NCBI GenBank assembly: GCA_021413805.1
Contig: JAIOPR010000052.1
Coordinates: 1 to 45,464, forward strand
Direction: 5' to 3'
Length of the DNA stretch: 45,464 nucleotides
DNA from: Planctomycetota bacterium
Lineage (GTDB): Bacteria > Planctomycetota > MHYJ01 > WSZJ01
Made by a program: the position numbers and the translations under genes. The notes beneath the pieces were generated by a model. The model did no database searches. It was not told the DNA's origin and saw only the letters and a program-made list of their open reading frames with translations. This document shows positions 1-10,869 of the stretch, piece after piece; position 1 is the first letter of the stretch; each line of letters opens with the position of its first letter.

Positions 1-88
1 CGGAAACGCGCTGAAACACCACGGAAAAGCGCTGTAAAACAGCGACGTTTTACCGCGCTTTTCCGCGTGATGTTTCCGCGCGTTTCCG
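1..88. repeat. Long near-perfect inverted repeat / hairpin (about 40-bp arms, 6-nt loop)
   Basis: cggaaacgcgctgaaacaccacggaaaagcgctgtaaaac - agcgac - gttttaccgcgcttttccgcgtgatgtttccgcgcgtttccg; arms complementary except for a few mismatches and one 2-nt indel. Confidence 0.8.
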
Positions 89-263
89 CGTTCGCGAAGC
101 GCCATTTTTTGAAGTTCCTATTGGCTGGTGCTCGAGTGGGCAGCTCTCCGAAAATCAGAATTGCTCGCGGACTGGGACCTGGCGAAGCAAGCCCTTCCAC
201 GGCGAAAACCGCGCGGCCGGAGGCCTCGGCGGGCGGTTTCTAAGTTCCTGGCGCCAGTCGTGA

Positions 264-851
264 CTACCGGGGCGTTGCCTGGGCGCGCAGCGTCGCTTCG
301 AGCCGGTCAATCTGCTGGGCAAGCATGAGCTGATCTCCCATCGTCATCGCTCGCATCAGGGCCTGCTTGCAGTCGCCCACCGCGCCCTTCAGGTCGCCCA
401 TTTTTTCATGGGCGGTTGCGCGAAGAGTCCAGGAGTCCTGGTCGTCCGGCTGGAACGTGAGTTCACGGTCCACGTCCACAATCGCCTGGCTCCATCTTTG
501 GAGGGCCATGTCGGCACGGGCGCGGATCCTCCAGCACCCTGGGTAGTTGGCAAGCAGCGTGTGGGCGTGGTCACAGTCCGCGATGGCGCCCTCCGGCTTT
601 CCCGCTTTCAGGCGAGCATTTGCCCGGGCCAGGAATATGGATGGGTCCTGGGCATACTCCTCGATCGACTGGTCGAACTTGCGTTCTGCTTCCCCAAACT
701 TGCCCTGCGCGGCGAGTGCGTACCCTTCCTCCGCGAGGCGCCCGGCCTCTCGTGTCCCGAAAGGGTCCGCTCTCCGCGAGAGCCTGCGGTACTTGAGGTA
801 GAGCCCGCCGCAAGCGAGCGCAATCGTCAGCGCAACGCCAACCGTTTTCAT
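264..851 (-). CDS. TPR-repeat protein with N-terminal membrane/signal segment
   Basis: In-frame start MKTVGVALTIALACGGLYLKY; TPR-like repeats (GYALAAQGKFGEAERKFDQSIEEYAQDPSIFLARANARLKAGKPEGAIADCD). Confidence 0.75.
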   Translation of the reverse strand: MKTVGVALTIALACGGLYLKYRRLSRRADPFGTREAGRLAEEGYALAAQGKFGEAERKFDQSIEEYAQDPSIFLARANARLKAGKPEGAIADCDHAHTLLANYPGCWRIRARADMALQRWSQAIVDVDRELTFQPDDQDSWTLRATAHEKMGDLKGAVGDCKQALMRAMTMGDQLMLAQQIDRLEATLRAQATPR

Positions 852-1089
852 AGCGGTATTTCCGCCGCCGGCCTGGCGAGGCGGCCGGGAAAGCCTTCCC
901 GAAGGGGCTCTCGGCTCTGGGACTTGGCGATTCGATCGAAGTGGCATCAAGATTTCCCCGGAGAGTATCGCTGCCCTGTCTTCGCCCGCCCACGTCAGCT
1001 TCACCGGCAACCGCCTCGCCGATTTCGGACCTCCTGCTCGTTCATTCCCACGCGTCCCCGAACCGCATCATCCGAAGCCATCAACCGCC

Positions 1090-4000
1090 CTATGGAATCG
1101 TGAATGTTCCCTCTGCCGTCCACGCGCCGCCGGCCCAGGAGGAGTCGACCGCCTGAACAGACCAGTAGTAGGTCCCGGACGGAAGAAAGAGGGTCGCGGA
1201 GGTCCCCTGGGTCGGCCCGCGGCGCGGAAGCCGAGCCAGGCCGCTTCCAGAATCCGCCATCGGCACGAAGACTTCTGATCCGCCTGGGGATGTCCCGACG
1301 CGAAGGTTGTAACTGAGGCCGGCGGCGGGGGTGTGGTCGTCGGAAGCAGCGGACCAGGACAGGTTGACGAAGCCGGCGCCGGTGGCGGCAGAGGGAGAGC
1401 CCGCGGAGGAAGGGCCTGAGTTGGAAGCGATGATGTTGTTGCGGTAGATTTTCCCGACGATGGCCGCTCCATTGGCCACGCCGGTGATGGCGATGTCCAG
1501 GTCGCCGTCGTTGTCTTCGTCGCCGAAGGCCGTCGCCCCGCGGGTGACGTCCATGAGACCGGCGTTGCAGTCGGCAAACGCGCCGCCGCTGTTCAGGTAA
1601 AGGCGCGTGTAATACGGGCTGGCGCCGGAGACCTGCCCGGACACGACGAGATCGAGGTCTCCATCGTTATCGAAGTCGCCCCATTCGGCGGAGGAGTCCC
1701 CCAACTTCAGGAGAGGCGCCCCGATGTTCGTGAAGACGCCGCTGCCATCGTTCCGGTAGATCTTCGCCGACGAGTAGCCCACGGCCGCGAGATCGAGGTC
1801 TCCGTCCGCGTCGTAGTCGCCCCACGCCAGGGAGCAGGCGTAGATGCCGGTCAGGCCGGCGACGATGTCCGTAAACGTCCCTCCGCCGTCATTTCGGTAG
1901 ATGTGGCAGTTCGCCGAACCGGGGCCGTCCCCGGCCAGGGCCAGGTCCAGGTCGCCGTCGTTGTCGTAGTCGCCCCACTGGATCGCGCAGCTGTGGACCC
2001 CTAGGAGGGAGGCCCCGATGTCCACGAAGCTGCCGCCGCCATCGTTGCGGTAGATTTTCGACACCGAGATCGCGGCGGGGTACTGCTCCCCGCACAGGGC
2101 CAGGTCGAGGTCGCCATCGCGATCGTAATCGCCCCACGCGAACGCCCCTTCATGCACTCCGGCCAGCACGGCGCCCGAGTCGACGAAGACGCCGCCCCCA
2201 TCGTTCCGGTACAGGATCGTGGTGTCCGATCCGGCGGCGTAGCCCGAAACGACGAAGTCGAGGTCGCCGTCCCGGTCGTAGTCGCCCCACGCGATGGCGG
2301 CCCAGTCCATGTTCGCAAACGTGCCGCCGATATCCGCATAGACGCCCACGCCGTCATTCCGGTAAATGCGGGTCTTGGGAAATCCGAGCGGGCATCCCGA
2401 GATGCCGATGTCGAGGTCTCCGTCCCCGTCGTAATCTCCCCACGCCATCGCGTGCCAGGTGCCAACGAAGGTGGTCCCGGTGTCCGACCAGGCGTTGATG
2501 GTGAAGTCGGCGTCGGAAGAATCCGTCCAGGGCCCCGATGCGTCGGAGACGCGGAGCCGGGCGGTGCCGGAGGGCATCGATGGAACCGAAATCGATTCCG
2601 TCCCGTCGTCGGCGGTTCCCATCGCGAGCGGCAGCCAGGTGATGCCGTCCACCGAATATTGGATGTCGACGAGGCCTGAAGTGCCGTGCGAAGCCCACAG
2701 CACCGTGGCGGTCGTCCCGATCCTCCATACCTCCTGGCCGTTCGGGCTGTTCACGCGGATTCCGTCGAATGTGAACGTCCCTTCCGTTGCCCAGGCACCT
2801 CCCTTGAATCCCGCGTCGATGGCCTGGACGCTCCAGAAGTAGGACCCGGGGTTGAGAACGAGGGACTCGGCGATCCCCTGCAGAGGCCCGCGCCGCGGGA
2901 CGCGACGCAACCCGGTTGCGGGGTCCGACATCGTCGCGAAGATTTCGTCGCTTCCGGATGTCGTACCGATCCGCAGGTTGTAGGCGAGCCCGGATGCGGG
3001 CGTGTGGTCGTCGGTCGCGGCGGTCCAGGAGAACGCGACGACAAATCCGGCGCCTGGGGTGGCGCTGAGCCCGGCGGGAGCGGCGGGGGCGGAGTCCGAG
3101 GCAACGACGCCGTTGCGATAGATGCCCGCAAATGCACCGCCTGACGCGATTCCAGCGACGGCGAGGTCCAGGTCGCCGTCGCCATCCTCATCGCCAAGGG
3201 AAAGCGCGCCGCTGTAGACTCCGGTCAGGGGGGCTCCCGTGTCGACGAACGCACCGCCCGTGTTGCTGTAGACCTTTGTCACGAACCCGCCGAAACTCGC
3301 GCCGCAAACAGCGAGGTCGAGGTCGCCGTCATTGTCGACATCACCCCACCTGATGCAGGCGTATTCCACCCCGGTCAGGCCCGCCGCGATGTCGGTGAAG
3401 ACACCTCCACCGTCGTTGCGGTAGATCTGCGCGACGCCGGAGAAAATATTTGAGCCGGCAATGGCCAGGTCGAGATCGCCGTCATTGTCGAAGTCGCCCC
3501 AGTCGAGTGAGGAATACTGGAGTCCCGGAAAGGCAGGCGTCACATTCGTGAAACTCGTCCCGTCATTGCGGTAAAGCCAGGTGCGTTTGCCGACGTAGGT
3601 CGTGATCCCGGTCATGGCGAGGTCCAGGTCCCCGTCGTTGTCGTAGTCGCCCCACTTCAGCGTCCCTAGATACATCCCGATGAACGAGAGGCCGCTGTCC
3701 CTGAACTGATCCACGTCATTCCGGTAGATCTTCACGATGTCCCCGAGCGAAGAGTTCCCCATGAGCGCGAGGTCCAGATCGCCGTCACGGTCATAGTCCC
3801 CCCACGCCAGGGAGCCCATGATAACTCCCTTCAGCGGCGCACCGACGTCGGTGAAAACGTCTCCGCCATCGTTGCGGTAGATGCAGGACGCACCGGCGCC
3901 GCCCGCCACGGTGCCCGCAAGCGCGAGGTCCAGGTCGCCGTCGCGATCGAAATCGCCCCAGGTGATTGCGCAGCGCCCCCCGACACCCTTCAGCCCTGCC

Positions 4001-5653
4001 GTGACGTCAACAAACGTCCCCGAGTCGTTCCGGTATACCGCAGAGGTCGGCGTGCCGCCCACATCCCCTGCCACGGCGAGGTCCAGATCCCCGTCATGGT
4101 CGTAATCGCCCCACTCCAATGCGCACGCTGCGAACCCTGGAAGCCCGGCGCCGATGTCCGTCCAGATCCCGGCGATGGCGAAAACCGCGTCCGAAGTGTC
4201 CGACAAGGAGCCGCCGGTCTGCTTGACCCGCACCCGAGCCGTGGCCGAAGACGGAGCAGGAACGCTCACCACCTGGGAGCCGTCATTGGCGGTTCCCGCC
4301 ACAAGGGAAGTCCACGTGGACCCGTCGATCGACAGGTCGATATCGACGCTGCCTGCGATCCCCGCGGAGAGCCAGGTGACCGTCGCAGAAGTGCCCACAT
4401 ACCAGGTTTCTCCCCCGTTGGGGCTGATGACCTGCAGACCCGCGATCGTGAAGTCCGCGTCCGAGTCGTCCGTCATCGACCCCGCCGTCTGCTTCACCCG
4501 GACACGCGCCGTTGTGCTCAGCGTCGTCGGCGCCGTGACTCCCGTGCTCCCGTCGTTCGGCGTCGAGGCGGCAAGCGTCGTCCACGACACGCCGTCCGTT
4601 GAGATCTGGACATCCACCGTCCCGCCAAATCCTGCCGCGGCCCAGGTCACGGTCTCGCTTCCTCCCGCCGACCAGGATTCTCCGCCGTTCGGACTCGTGA
4701 CCATAATCCCGGTGATCGTGAAATCGGCGTCCGAAACGTCGCTGGCCGATCCCCCCGACCCTTTTACCCGTACCCGCGCCAGCGTCGAAGGCGTGGGCGG
4801 AACGGTGACCAATTGCGCTCCATCGTTCGCGGTGCCTGCCAGCAGCGTGCTCCAGGTGCTTCCATCCGTCGTCAGCTCGAGATCCACCGATCCCGAAAGC
4901 CCCGCCGACGCCCACGTCACCGTCGCCGTCCCGCCCGCGACACATGTCTCCCCACCGTTCGGCGCCGTCACCTGCACTCCGGCGACCGTGAAATCAGAGT
5001 TTGATTCATCCGTCGCAGACCCGCCGGACTGCGTCACGCGAACCCGGGCAGTGGTCGTCGGCCCTACGGGCGCGGTCACCGATTCAGTCCCGTCGTTTGA
5101 AGTGCCCGTCGCGAGGGCGACCCAGGTCGACCCGTCGGGCGAGAATTCGATGTCCAGGGTGCCCGGGAATCCCGCGGCGCTCCAGGTCACGGTCTCCGCT
5201 GCGCCCGAGGACCACGACTCCCCGCCGTTCGGGCTGCTCACCAGCATCCCCGCGACCGTGAAATCCGCATCCGACACGTCACTCGCTCCGGTGCCCGTTT
5301 CCTTCACACGCACGCGGGCCACAGCGCTCGGCGTCGGCGGCGCCGTCACGCTCTCGCTTCCATCATTGCCCGTCCCCGTAACGAGGGGGATCCAGGTGAT
5401 CCCGTCGAGCGTGATCTCCAGGTCCACCAGGCTGGTCACGAGGCCGGGAGTCCACGAGACGGTCTCGGAAGCGCCAATGGTCCAGGTTTCGCCGCCGTTG
5501 GGGCTGGTGACAACCGGAGAGGGGGGAGGTGGAGGCGGCGGGGGCGGGGGCTCCCGAAGAGCCGGAGCTTCCTCCGCCACCTCCGTGCTTGCAGCCTGAA
5601 CTGACCAGCGAGGCCAACAGAAGCGCCGCGACCCCGTACCGGAAAAATGGCAT
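1090..5653 (-). CDS. Large surface lipoprotein: Ig-like 'SPNGGE' repeats plus two FG-GAP/VCBS blocks; apparent frameshift between signal peptide and body
   Basis: Body ORF 1090..5580 has repeated SPNGGE(T/S)W and WGDYDxDGDLDLA motifs; lipoprotein signal MPFFRYGVAALLLASLVSSGCKHGGGGG starts at 5653 in a different frame. Confidence 0.8.
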
Positions 5654-5880
5654 CACACTTCCCTCCCTTCCAGTTGAATTCAGCGCGCATCCTAGCCAGT
5701 CAACCGGAAGGCCACAAGAGGCCCTCCCAACTGACATGGGCCGAATCGAACGGCCGAACGAACTACTTCACGGTCCAGCTATCCCGCCTGGTTCCGGACC
5801 CGCGAACGCCATGGTGTAATCTCCAGCGCTCTCACCGTGACAACACGCGCGACGTCCGCCCGTTCAGCACCGGAGCCCCC

Positions 5881-6594
5881 TTGTCCAACGACCTCGAACT
5901 CTACGATCGCCACGCTGCGGAATGGTGGGTGCCGGGCGCCCCCGCGTTCCGGACTCTTCACGCCATCCACGAATTCCGCGCGCCGATGCTCTTCGAATGG
6001 CTGGGCGAAGTGGCCTCCCACGGCCGCGTCATCGACGTCGGCTGCGGCGGCGGGTACTTCGTGGAGGATTTCGCCCGGCGCGGCGCGCGAGTGCTCGGCG
6101 TGGACCTGAGCGGAGCCAGCCTCGCGGCTTCCCGGCGGCACGCCGCTTCGGCCGGCACTCCCGCTTCTGATTACGCCCGCGGCGACGCCCTCGCCCTCCC
6201 CGTCCGCGACGGCTGCGCCGACGGCATCCTCGTGTGCGACCTGCTGGAACATACGCATTTCTGGAAGCGCGTCGTCGGCGAAGCCGCCCGGGTCCTGAAG
6301 CCGGGGGGCTGGATGTTCGCGACGACGCTCAACCGGACGTTCCTGGCGCGTGTCGTCGCCGTCTGGATCGGCGAAGGGCTCGGGTTCGTGCCGCGCGGCA
6401 CGCACGACGCCTCGATGTTCATCCGCCCCGGCGACCTCATCGAGGCCGCCGGCGCGTTCGGCCTCACCCTCGAACAGCAGATGGGCGAACGCCCCCGGAT
6501 TCTCGCAACGCTTCGCCGGAGAACCGTGATCATGGCGAAGAGCCGGATGATGGGGGTTACGTACAGCGTGCTGTTCCGGAAGAGGCAGGCGTAG
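5881..6594 (+). CDS. UbiG/Coq3-like class I SAM-dependent methyltransferase
   Basis: VIDVGCGGGYFVEDFARRGARVLGVDLSGASL; ATTLNRTFLARVV..GLGFVPRGTHD..FIRPGDL as in UbiG; likely TTG start preceded by GGAG. Confidence 0.8.
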   Translation: MSNDLELYDRHAAEWWVPGAPAFRTLHAIHEFRAPMLFEWLGEVASHGRVIDVGCGGGYFVEDFARRGARVLGVDLSGASLAASRRHAASAGTPASDYARGDALALPVRDGCADGILVCDLLEHTHFWKRVVGEAARVLKPGGWMFATTLNRTFLARVVAVWIGEGLGFVPRGTHDASMFIRPGDLIEAAGAFGLTLEQQMGERPRILATLRRRTVIMAKSRMMGVTYSVLFRKRQA

Positions 6595-6684
6595 GTCGGC
6601 CGTTCGTGAAGGTAAGGAAGGGGCACGTGGCCCTGTTTTACCGCTCCTGGCGACTTCCTCCCTCCGGTTTCCTGGGAGTCGCGT

Positions 6685-6699
6685 TGGCACAGGTGTTGC
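6685..6699 (+). promoter_or_regulatory. Putative sigma-54 promoter (TGGCACA-GGTG-TTGC)
   Basis: 10/11 match to TGGCACG-N4-TTGC, exact GG-N10-GC spacing; 40 nt upstream of ATG at 6739. Confidence 0.75.
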
Positions 6700-6738
6700 G
6701 CTCTTCCGGTGCGGAAGTCACCTCTAGAGGAGCGCCCC

Positions 6739-6921
6739 ATGTCCAAACCCCGAGCTTTCAGCCCCAACCAGCCCACCGGCGGCGCCATTTCCAGGAATTC
6801 CCGCGGTCAGGATGCCCGCGAGCAAGCCTCTGGCATGGCGCGCCCGCACGTCGAGCCGAGTCACCAGCACAACCACGACCGGAAGATGCAGGCGATGAGG
6901 CGCGTCAAAAAGACAAAGTGA
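6739..6921 (+). CDS. Small basic protein of unknown function (60 aa)
   Basis: MSKPRAFSPNQPTGGAISRNSRGQ...RRVKKTK; AGAGGAGCG before ATG; strong sigma-54 element upstream. Confidence 0.5.
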   Translation: MSKPRAFSPNQPTGGAISRNSRGQDAREQASGMARPHVEPSHQHNHDRKMQAMRRVKKTK

Positions 6922-6936
6922 GTTTCTGCAGGCGAC

Positions 6937-8907
6937 CTACTTCCGGAACCGGTACACCCGGATCGATCCCGCCCGCAGGATCGCCAGCCGCTTCATGTCC
7001 GTGGACACCGCCCATGCGTCGATGCGCGGGAACTCGACGGTCCTCGCCACCCGGAACGCCGGCGTGTACCAGAGCGTGACATAGGTTCCGTTGACGCCGA
7101 TCGCCGAAGTGGCATCCAGGAACTGGAAGAACTGCACCGGCACGTCCTCCGCCTTGTCGAGGTCCAGGTTCGACGGCGCGAGGCGCCTCGTATAGCCGTC
7201 CACCGTCCAGACGAGCCAGCGTTTCGCTGGGTCCAGCGCCACCTGCGCGTTCCGCCCCCTCCGCGTTTCTTCGAACACCCGCGTCCCTTTGGCGTCGTAC
7301 ACCAGTGTGCCCACTTTGCCTTCGTCGGGAAGCGACGCGGTCATGGCGAGGAACGAGGAATCCTCGGCCCAGGCCACACTCTGCAGATAACGGTTGGCGC
7401 GGGTCAGTGCGGTGCCGCTTCCACCGCGCCCTTTGAACACCGGCCGGAGCCAGACGCCGTCCTCGCCCTCGGTGGCGACGTGGAGGGCGCCGTTAGGGGA
7501 AGTGGCCTCGGGGAGCATGGCGTCGGAATCCTTTTTCGGGTCGAACTTGCGGACCTGCAGGCCCGTCGCGGCGTCCCAGATTTCGCTGTCGCGGGCGGAG
7601 GTCAGCGCGACCTGGGTGCGGCCTGGCCCGGGGAGACCGGTCGTCTGGAAGCCAAGGGCGCCGGGGGCGGCATCGCGGACGATCGTGGTCTTCCCCGTGG
7701 CGGCGTCGGCGAAGATGAAGTCGTTTCCCCAGGCGACGACGCGGGAGTCGTCTCGCGTCCAGGCGAGGTCCCGGATGCGCGGCGTGGCCGGGTAGCGGGC
7801 CGGCTGGTCGGGTGCGCGCCAGGTGACGACGGCGCCGTCGGGGTCGATTGCCATCAGTCGGCCTTCGCTCGGGTGGAACGCGGCCACGCAGGCGTCGAAC
7901 ACCCCGGGCGGCGCCGTGTACGTTTCCAGCGTGCCGTCCACTTCCCACACGCCCAGCCCGCCGGAAAAGCCGACCGCGACCTTGTGGCCGCCGCCATTGA
8001 CCGACACCGAGCGCGGTGGACCGCCCACAGACACCTCGACGCTGCCCCACCGGACTTTTCCGCTCGCGAACGCCACGACGGGCGTCCCGTCCGTCAGCGC
8101 CGAGAGCGCGCGGATCGCCTCACCCTTCGCCTCCCGTTTCGTCTCCTTCCCCGTCTCGATCGAGACCGTCACCAGCGCGCCGCTCTCTCCCCCGGCGATC
8201 ACCGATCCGTCCGACGTCGCGCAAAGGCTCGAGATCCGCTCCGCCTTCAGGTCCAGCCGGCTGCGGTCCTTCCCCGTCGTCGCCTCGGCGATCACCAGTT
8301 CCCCCGCGGCCGACAGGTACACGACCGATTCCCCGTCCTCGCTCCACGCCACTCCGCGTGACGGCGCCGGCGACAGCACCCGCTCCCGCTCGCCTTTCGC
8401 CAGGTTCCAGATCTCCACCCGGTCCGCCGCCACGATCAGCCTCTCCCCCGACGGCTCGAACTGCATCGATGTCACCGGCTTCGATCCCGTATCCAGCCAG
8501 GACTCCGAGCGAAGCGGCTTCAGCGTCCAGAGGAACACGCCTCCCCCGGGGGCCGCGGTCGCGAAGTGCGCATCGGCCGGACTCCCCGCAATGGCGCGGC
8601 AGATCCCGCCGGGAATCGCGATCTCCGTTTCCAGCACGAACTCCGTGTCCAGCAGCTTTCGCTCGTCGATCCGCATCAGAACCCACGCCACCCAGGCCTT
8701 CCTCAGCAACTCCGTCACTTTCGCCGTCCGCAGCGGCGCTTCGCTCGCCGCCCTCAACTCATACAGCCGGTCGGAAGCCTTCTCGCGCGTGGACAGGTCG
8801 TCGGCACCGAGGTCCTCGATAAGACGGTCGATCTCGCCGGGAGCAGGTTCCTGGGCGCGGGAGAAGAGCGGGAGACAGAGGACGAAGCCAAGGAGGAATC
8901 GGTTCAT
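6937..8907 (-). CDS. Secreted WD40/beta-propeller repeat protein
   Basis: Signal peptide MNRFLLGFVLCLPLFSRAQ; repeated WD40-like segments (GVAWSEDGESVVYLSAAGELVIAEATTGK, DLAWTRDDSRVVAWGNDFIFADAATGK). Confidence 0.8.
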   Translation of the reverse strand: MNRFLLGFVLCLPLFSRAQEPAPGEIDRLIEDLGADDLSTREKASDRLYELRAASEAPLRTAKVTELLRKAWVAWVLMRIDERKLLDTEFVLETEIAIPGGICRAIAGSPADAHFATAAPGGGVFLWTLKPLRSESWLDTGSKPVTSMQFEPSGERLIVAADRVEIWNLAKGERERVLSPAPSRGVAWSEDGESVVYLSAAGELVIAEATTGKDRSRLDLKAERISSLCATSDGSVIAGGESGALVTVSIETGKETKREAKGEAIRALSALTDGTPVVAFASGKVRWGSVEVSVGGPPRSVSVNGGGHKVAVGFSGGLGVWEVDGTLETYTAPPGVFDACVAAFHPSEGRLMAIDPDGAVVTWRAPDQPARYPATPRIRDLAWTRDDSRVVAWGNDFIFADAATGKTTIVRDAAPGALGFQTTGLPGPGRTQVALTSARDSEIWDAATGLQVRKFDPKKDSDAMLPEATSPNGALHVATEGEDGVWLRPVFKGRGGSGTALTRANRYLQSVAWAEDSSFLAMTASLPDEGKVGTLVYDAKGTRVFEETRRGRNAQVALDPAKRWLVWTVDGYTRRLAPSNLDLDKAEDVPVQFFQFLDATSAIGVNGTYVTLWYTPAFRVARTVEFPRIDAWAVSTDMKRLAILRAGSIRVYRFRK

Positions 8908-9033
8908 ACCTGCAGTGTAACGGGAGGAGGGAGTGCGAAGCGAGTGGCGGGCTGGGTGTCAGGATTACCGGGCAGGAATGCTCCGGAAACCTGGCAAGTT
9001 CGCCCCTGAGGCCCGCCCCGCTTCGCTCAGGCC

Positions 9034-9048
9034 CGGCACGGGTCTTGC
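9034..9048 (+). promoter_or_regulatory. Putative sigma-54 promoter (CGGCACG-GGTC-TTGC)
   Basis: 10/11 match to consensus with exact spacing; about 98 nt upstream of the lipid kinase gene. Confidence 0.65.
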
Positions 9049-9145
9049 GCCACCTCAAGGGCTTAGGCCGGGAATTGGCTGACAGGCAGATGCTTCGCCT
9101 GGAGTTCTTTGAGTCCGACACGCACTCCTTGCTCCCCCGTGATCC

Positions 9146-10060
9146 ATGATGCCTTCAACCCTGCCCGTGATCGTCAACATCGCTGCCGGCAAGGGCCACG
9201 GCACGGTGAGTCTCGACGCGATTCGCGAAGCGTTTCGCGCCGCGGGGAGGGATGTGGATATTCTGCCGGCCCGGGACATCGCCGAACTTGAGTCGCTCTC
9301 GCGGCGCGCCGCGGCGGAGGCTCATCCCACCATCGTCGCCGCGGGTGGCGACGGGACGCTGAGCGCGGTGGCCGCGGCCATCGTGGATTCCCCCAGCGCA
9401 CTCGGTGTGCTGCCGCTCGGGACCCTGAACCACTTCGCACGGGACCTTCGCATTCCGCTGGTGCTTGAAGAAGCCGCGCGCACCATCGCAGCAGGCAACG
9501 CGGTGATGGTGGACGTGGGAGAGGTCAATGGCCGGGTCTTCATCAATAACTCGAGCATCGGCCTCTATCCCACCGTGGTCCTGCACCGCAAAAACCAGCA
9601 GCGGCGCCTCGGGCGCAGCAAGTGGCAGGCGTTCTTCTGGGCGACCCTGACCGTGCTGGGGCGCCATCCGATGCTGGACGTCCGGTTGAGCCTGGACGAC
9701 GTCCCTGTCGCCCGTCGTACCCCGCTCGTCTTCGTCGGCAACAACGATTACATGATGGAAGGATTCCAGGTCGGCACGCGCGGTCGCTTCGACGCCGGGC
9801 GGCTGTGCGTTTACCTCACCCAGCGCCAGAGCCGCTGGGCGCTCATCCGGCTCGGACTGCACGCACTCTTCGGCACGATCAAGACGGCGAAACAATTCGA
9901 GTCGCTCACCGCCCGCACCGTCAGCATCTCGACGCGCCACGCCCGCCTCCCCGTCGCGACCGACGGCGAAGTCACCGTGATGGCGATGCCCCTCAACTAC
10001 CGGATCCGCCGCGGCGCCCTCAAGGTGATCGTGCCGCTTCCCGAAGCGCAGAACAACTGA
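9146..10060 (+). CDS. Diacylglycerol kinase / YegS-LCB5 family lipid kinase
   Basis: IVNIAAGKGHG, GGDGTLSAVAAAI, LGTLNHFARDL motifs. Confidence 0.9.
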   Translation: MMPSTLPVIVNIAAGKGHGTVSLDAIREAFRAAGRDVDILPARDIAELESLSRRAAAEAHPTIVAAGGDGTLSAVAAAIVDSPSALGVLPLGTLNHFARDLRIPLVLEEAARTIAAGNAVMVDVGEVNGRVFINNSSIGLYPTVVLHRKNQQRRLGRSKWQAFFWATLTVLGRHPMLDVRLSLDDVPVARRTPLVFVGNNDYMMEGFQVGTRGRFDAGRLCVYLTQRQSRWALIRLGLHALFGTIKTAKQFESLTARTVSISTRHARLPVATDGEVTVMAMPLNYRIRRGALKVIVPLPEAQNN

Positions 10061-10869
10061 TGCGCATCATCGCCCACCTGTCGGACCTGCATTTCGGGCG
10101 CGTGGACGAAGCGCTCCTCGAGCCGCTGCGGCTTCGAGTTCGGGAACTGGCGCCCCACCTCGTCGTGGTCTCGGGCGACCTCACGCAGCGCGCCCGGCCG
10201 TCGCAGTTCCTCGCCGCCCGGCGCTACCTCGATTCGCTTCCCCAACCGCAGGTCGTCGTCCCCGGCAACCACGACGTGCCGCTCTACAACGTCTTCCAGC
10301 GCTTCTTCCAGCCGTTCCACAAGTATCGGCGATTCATCAATGAGGACCTCGAACCCGGGTTCTGCGACGAAGAGATCGCGGTGGTCGGCATCAACACGTC
10401 GCGCTCCTTTACCTGGAAGGAAGGGAGCATCAATGCAGGCCAGGTCGCGAAGGTGCGCGCGAAGCTCTTCGGCGGCCCCGCGAATGTCGCGAAGATCATC
10501 GTGACGCACCACCCGTTCGACGTCCCCGAGGGGCGCGACGAGAACCAGCTCGTTGCCCGCGCGGAGATGGCGATGAAAGTTTTCGCCGAGTGCGGCGCCG
10601 ACATCCTGCTCTCCGGGCATCTGCACACGACCCACACGACGCATTCCGCCGAGCGCTACAGGATCCCCGGCCATTCCGCGCTGATCGTCCAGGCGGGAAG
10701 CGCCACTTCCACCCGGACCCGCGGCGAGTCGAACAGTTTCAACGTGCTTCACGTGACGCCCGGCGACATCCGCATCGATCGCTACACCTGGGAGCCCGGG
10801 AAGAACGAGTTTTCGCACGCCGGAAGCGAGGAATTCTCGCGCGCATCGGAGGGCTGGCATCGCAAATGA
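10060..10869 (+). CDS. Calcineurin-like metallophosphoesterase
   Basis: HLSDLHFG, VVSGDLTQ, VPGNHDVP, HHPFD, LSGHLHTTHT; start overlaps upstream stop (TGATG). Confidence 0.9.
   Translation: MRIIAHLSDLHFGRVDEALLEPLRLRVRELAPHLVVVSGDLTQRARPSQFLAARRYLDSLPQPQVVVPGNHDVPLYNVFQRFFQPFHKYRRFINEDLEPGFCDEEIAVVGINTSRSFTWKEGSINAGQVAKVRAKLFGGPANVAKIIVTHHPFDVPEGRDENQLVARAEMAMKVFAECGADILLSGHLHTTHTTHSAERYRIPGHSALIVQAGSATSTRTRGESNSFNVLHVTPGDIRIDRYTWEPGKNEFSHAGSEEFSRASEGWHRK

Noticed and set aside
1007-1021. CGGCGAGGCGGTTGC upstream of the TPR gene as a sigma-54 promoter
   Set aside because: Moderate match about 150 nt from the start; expected by chance in GC-rich DNA.
4154-5599. 481-aa plus-strand ORF opposite the SPNGGE repeats
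   Set aside because: Repeat-derived antisense reading; minus-strand repeats are coherent.
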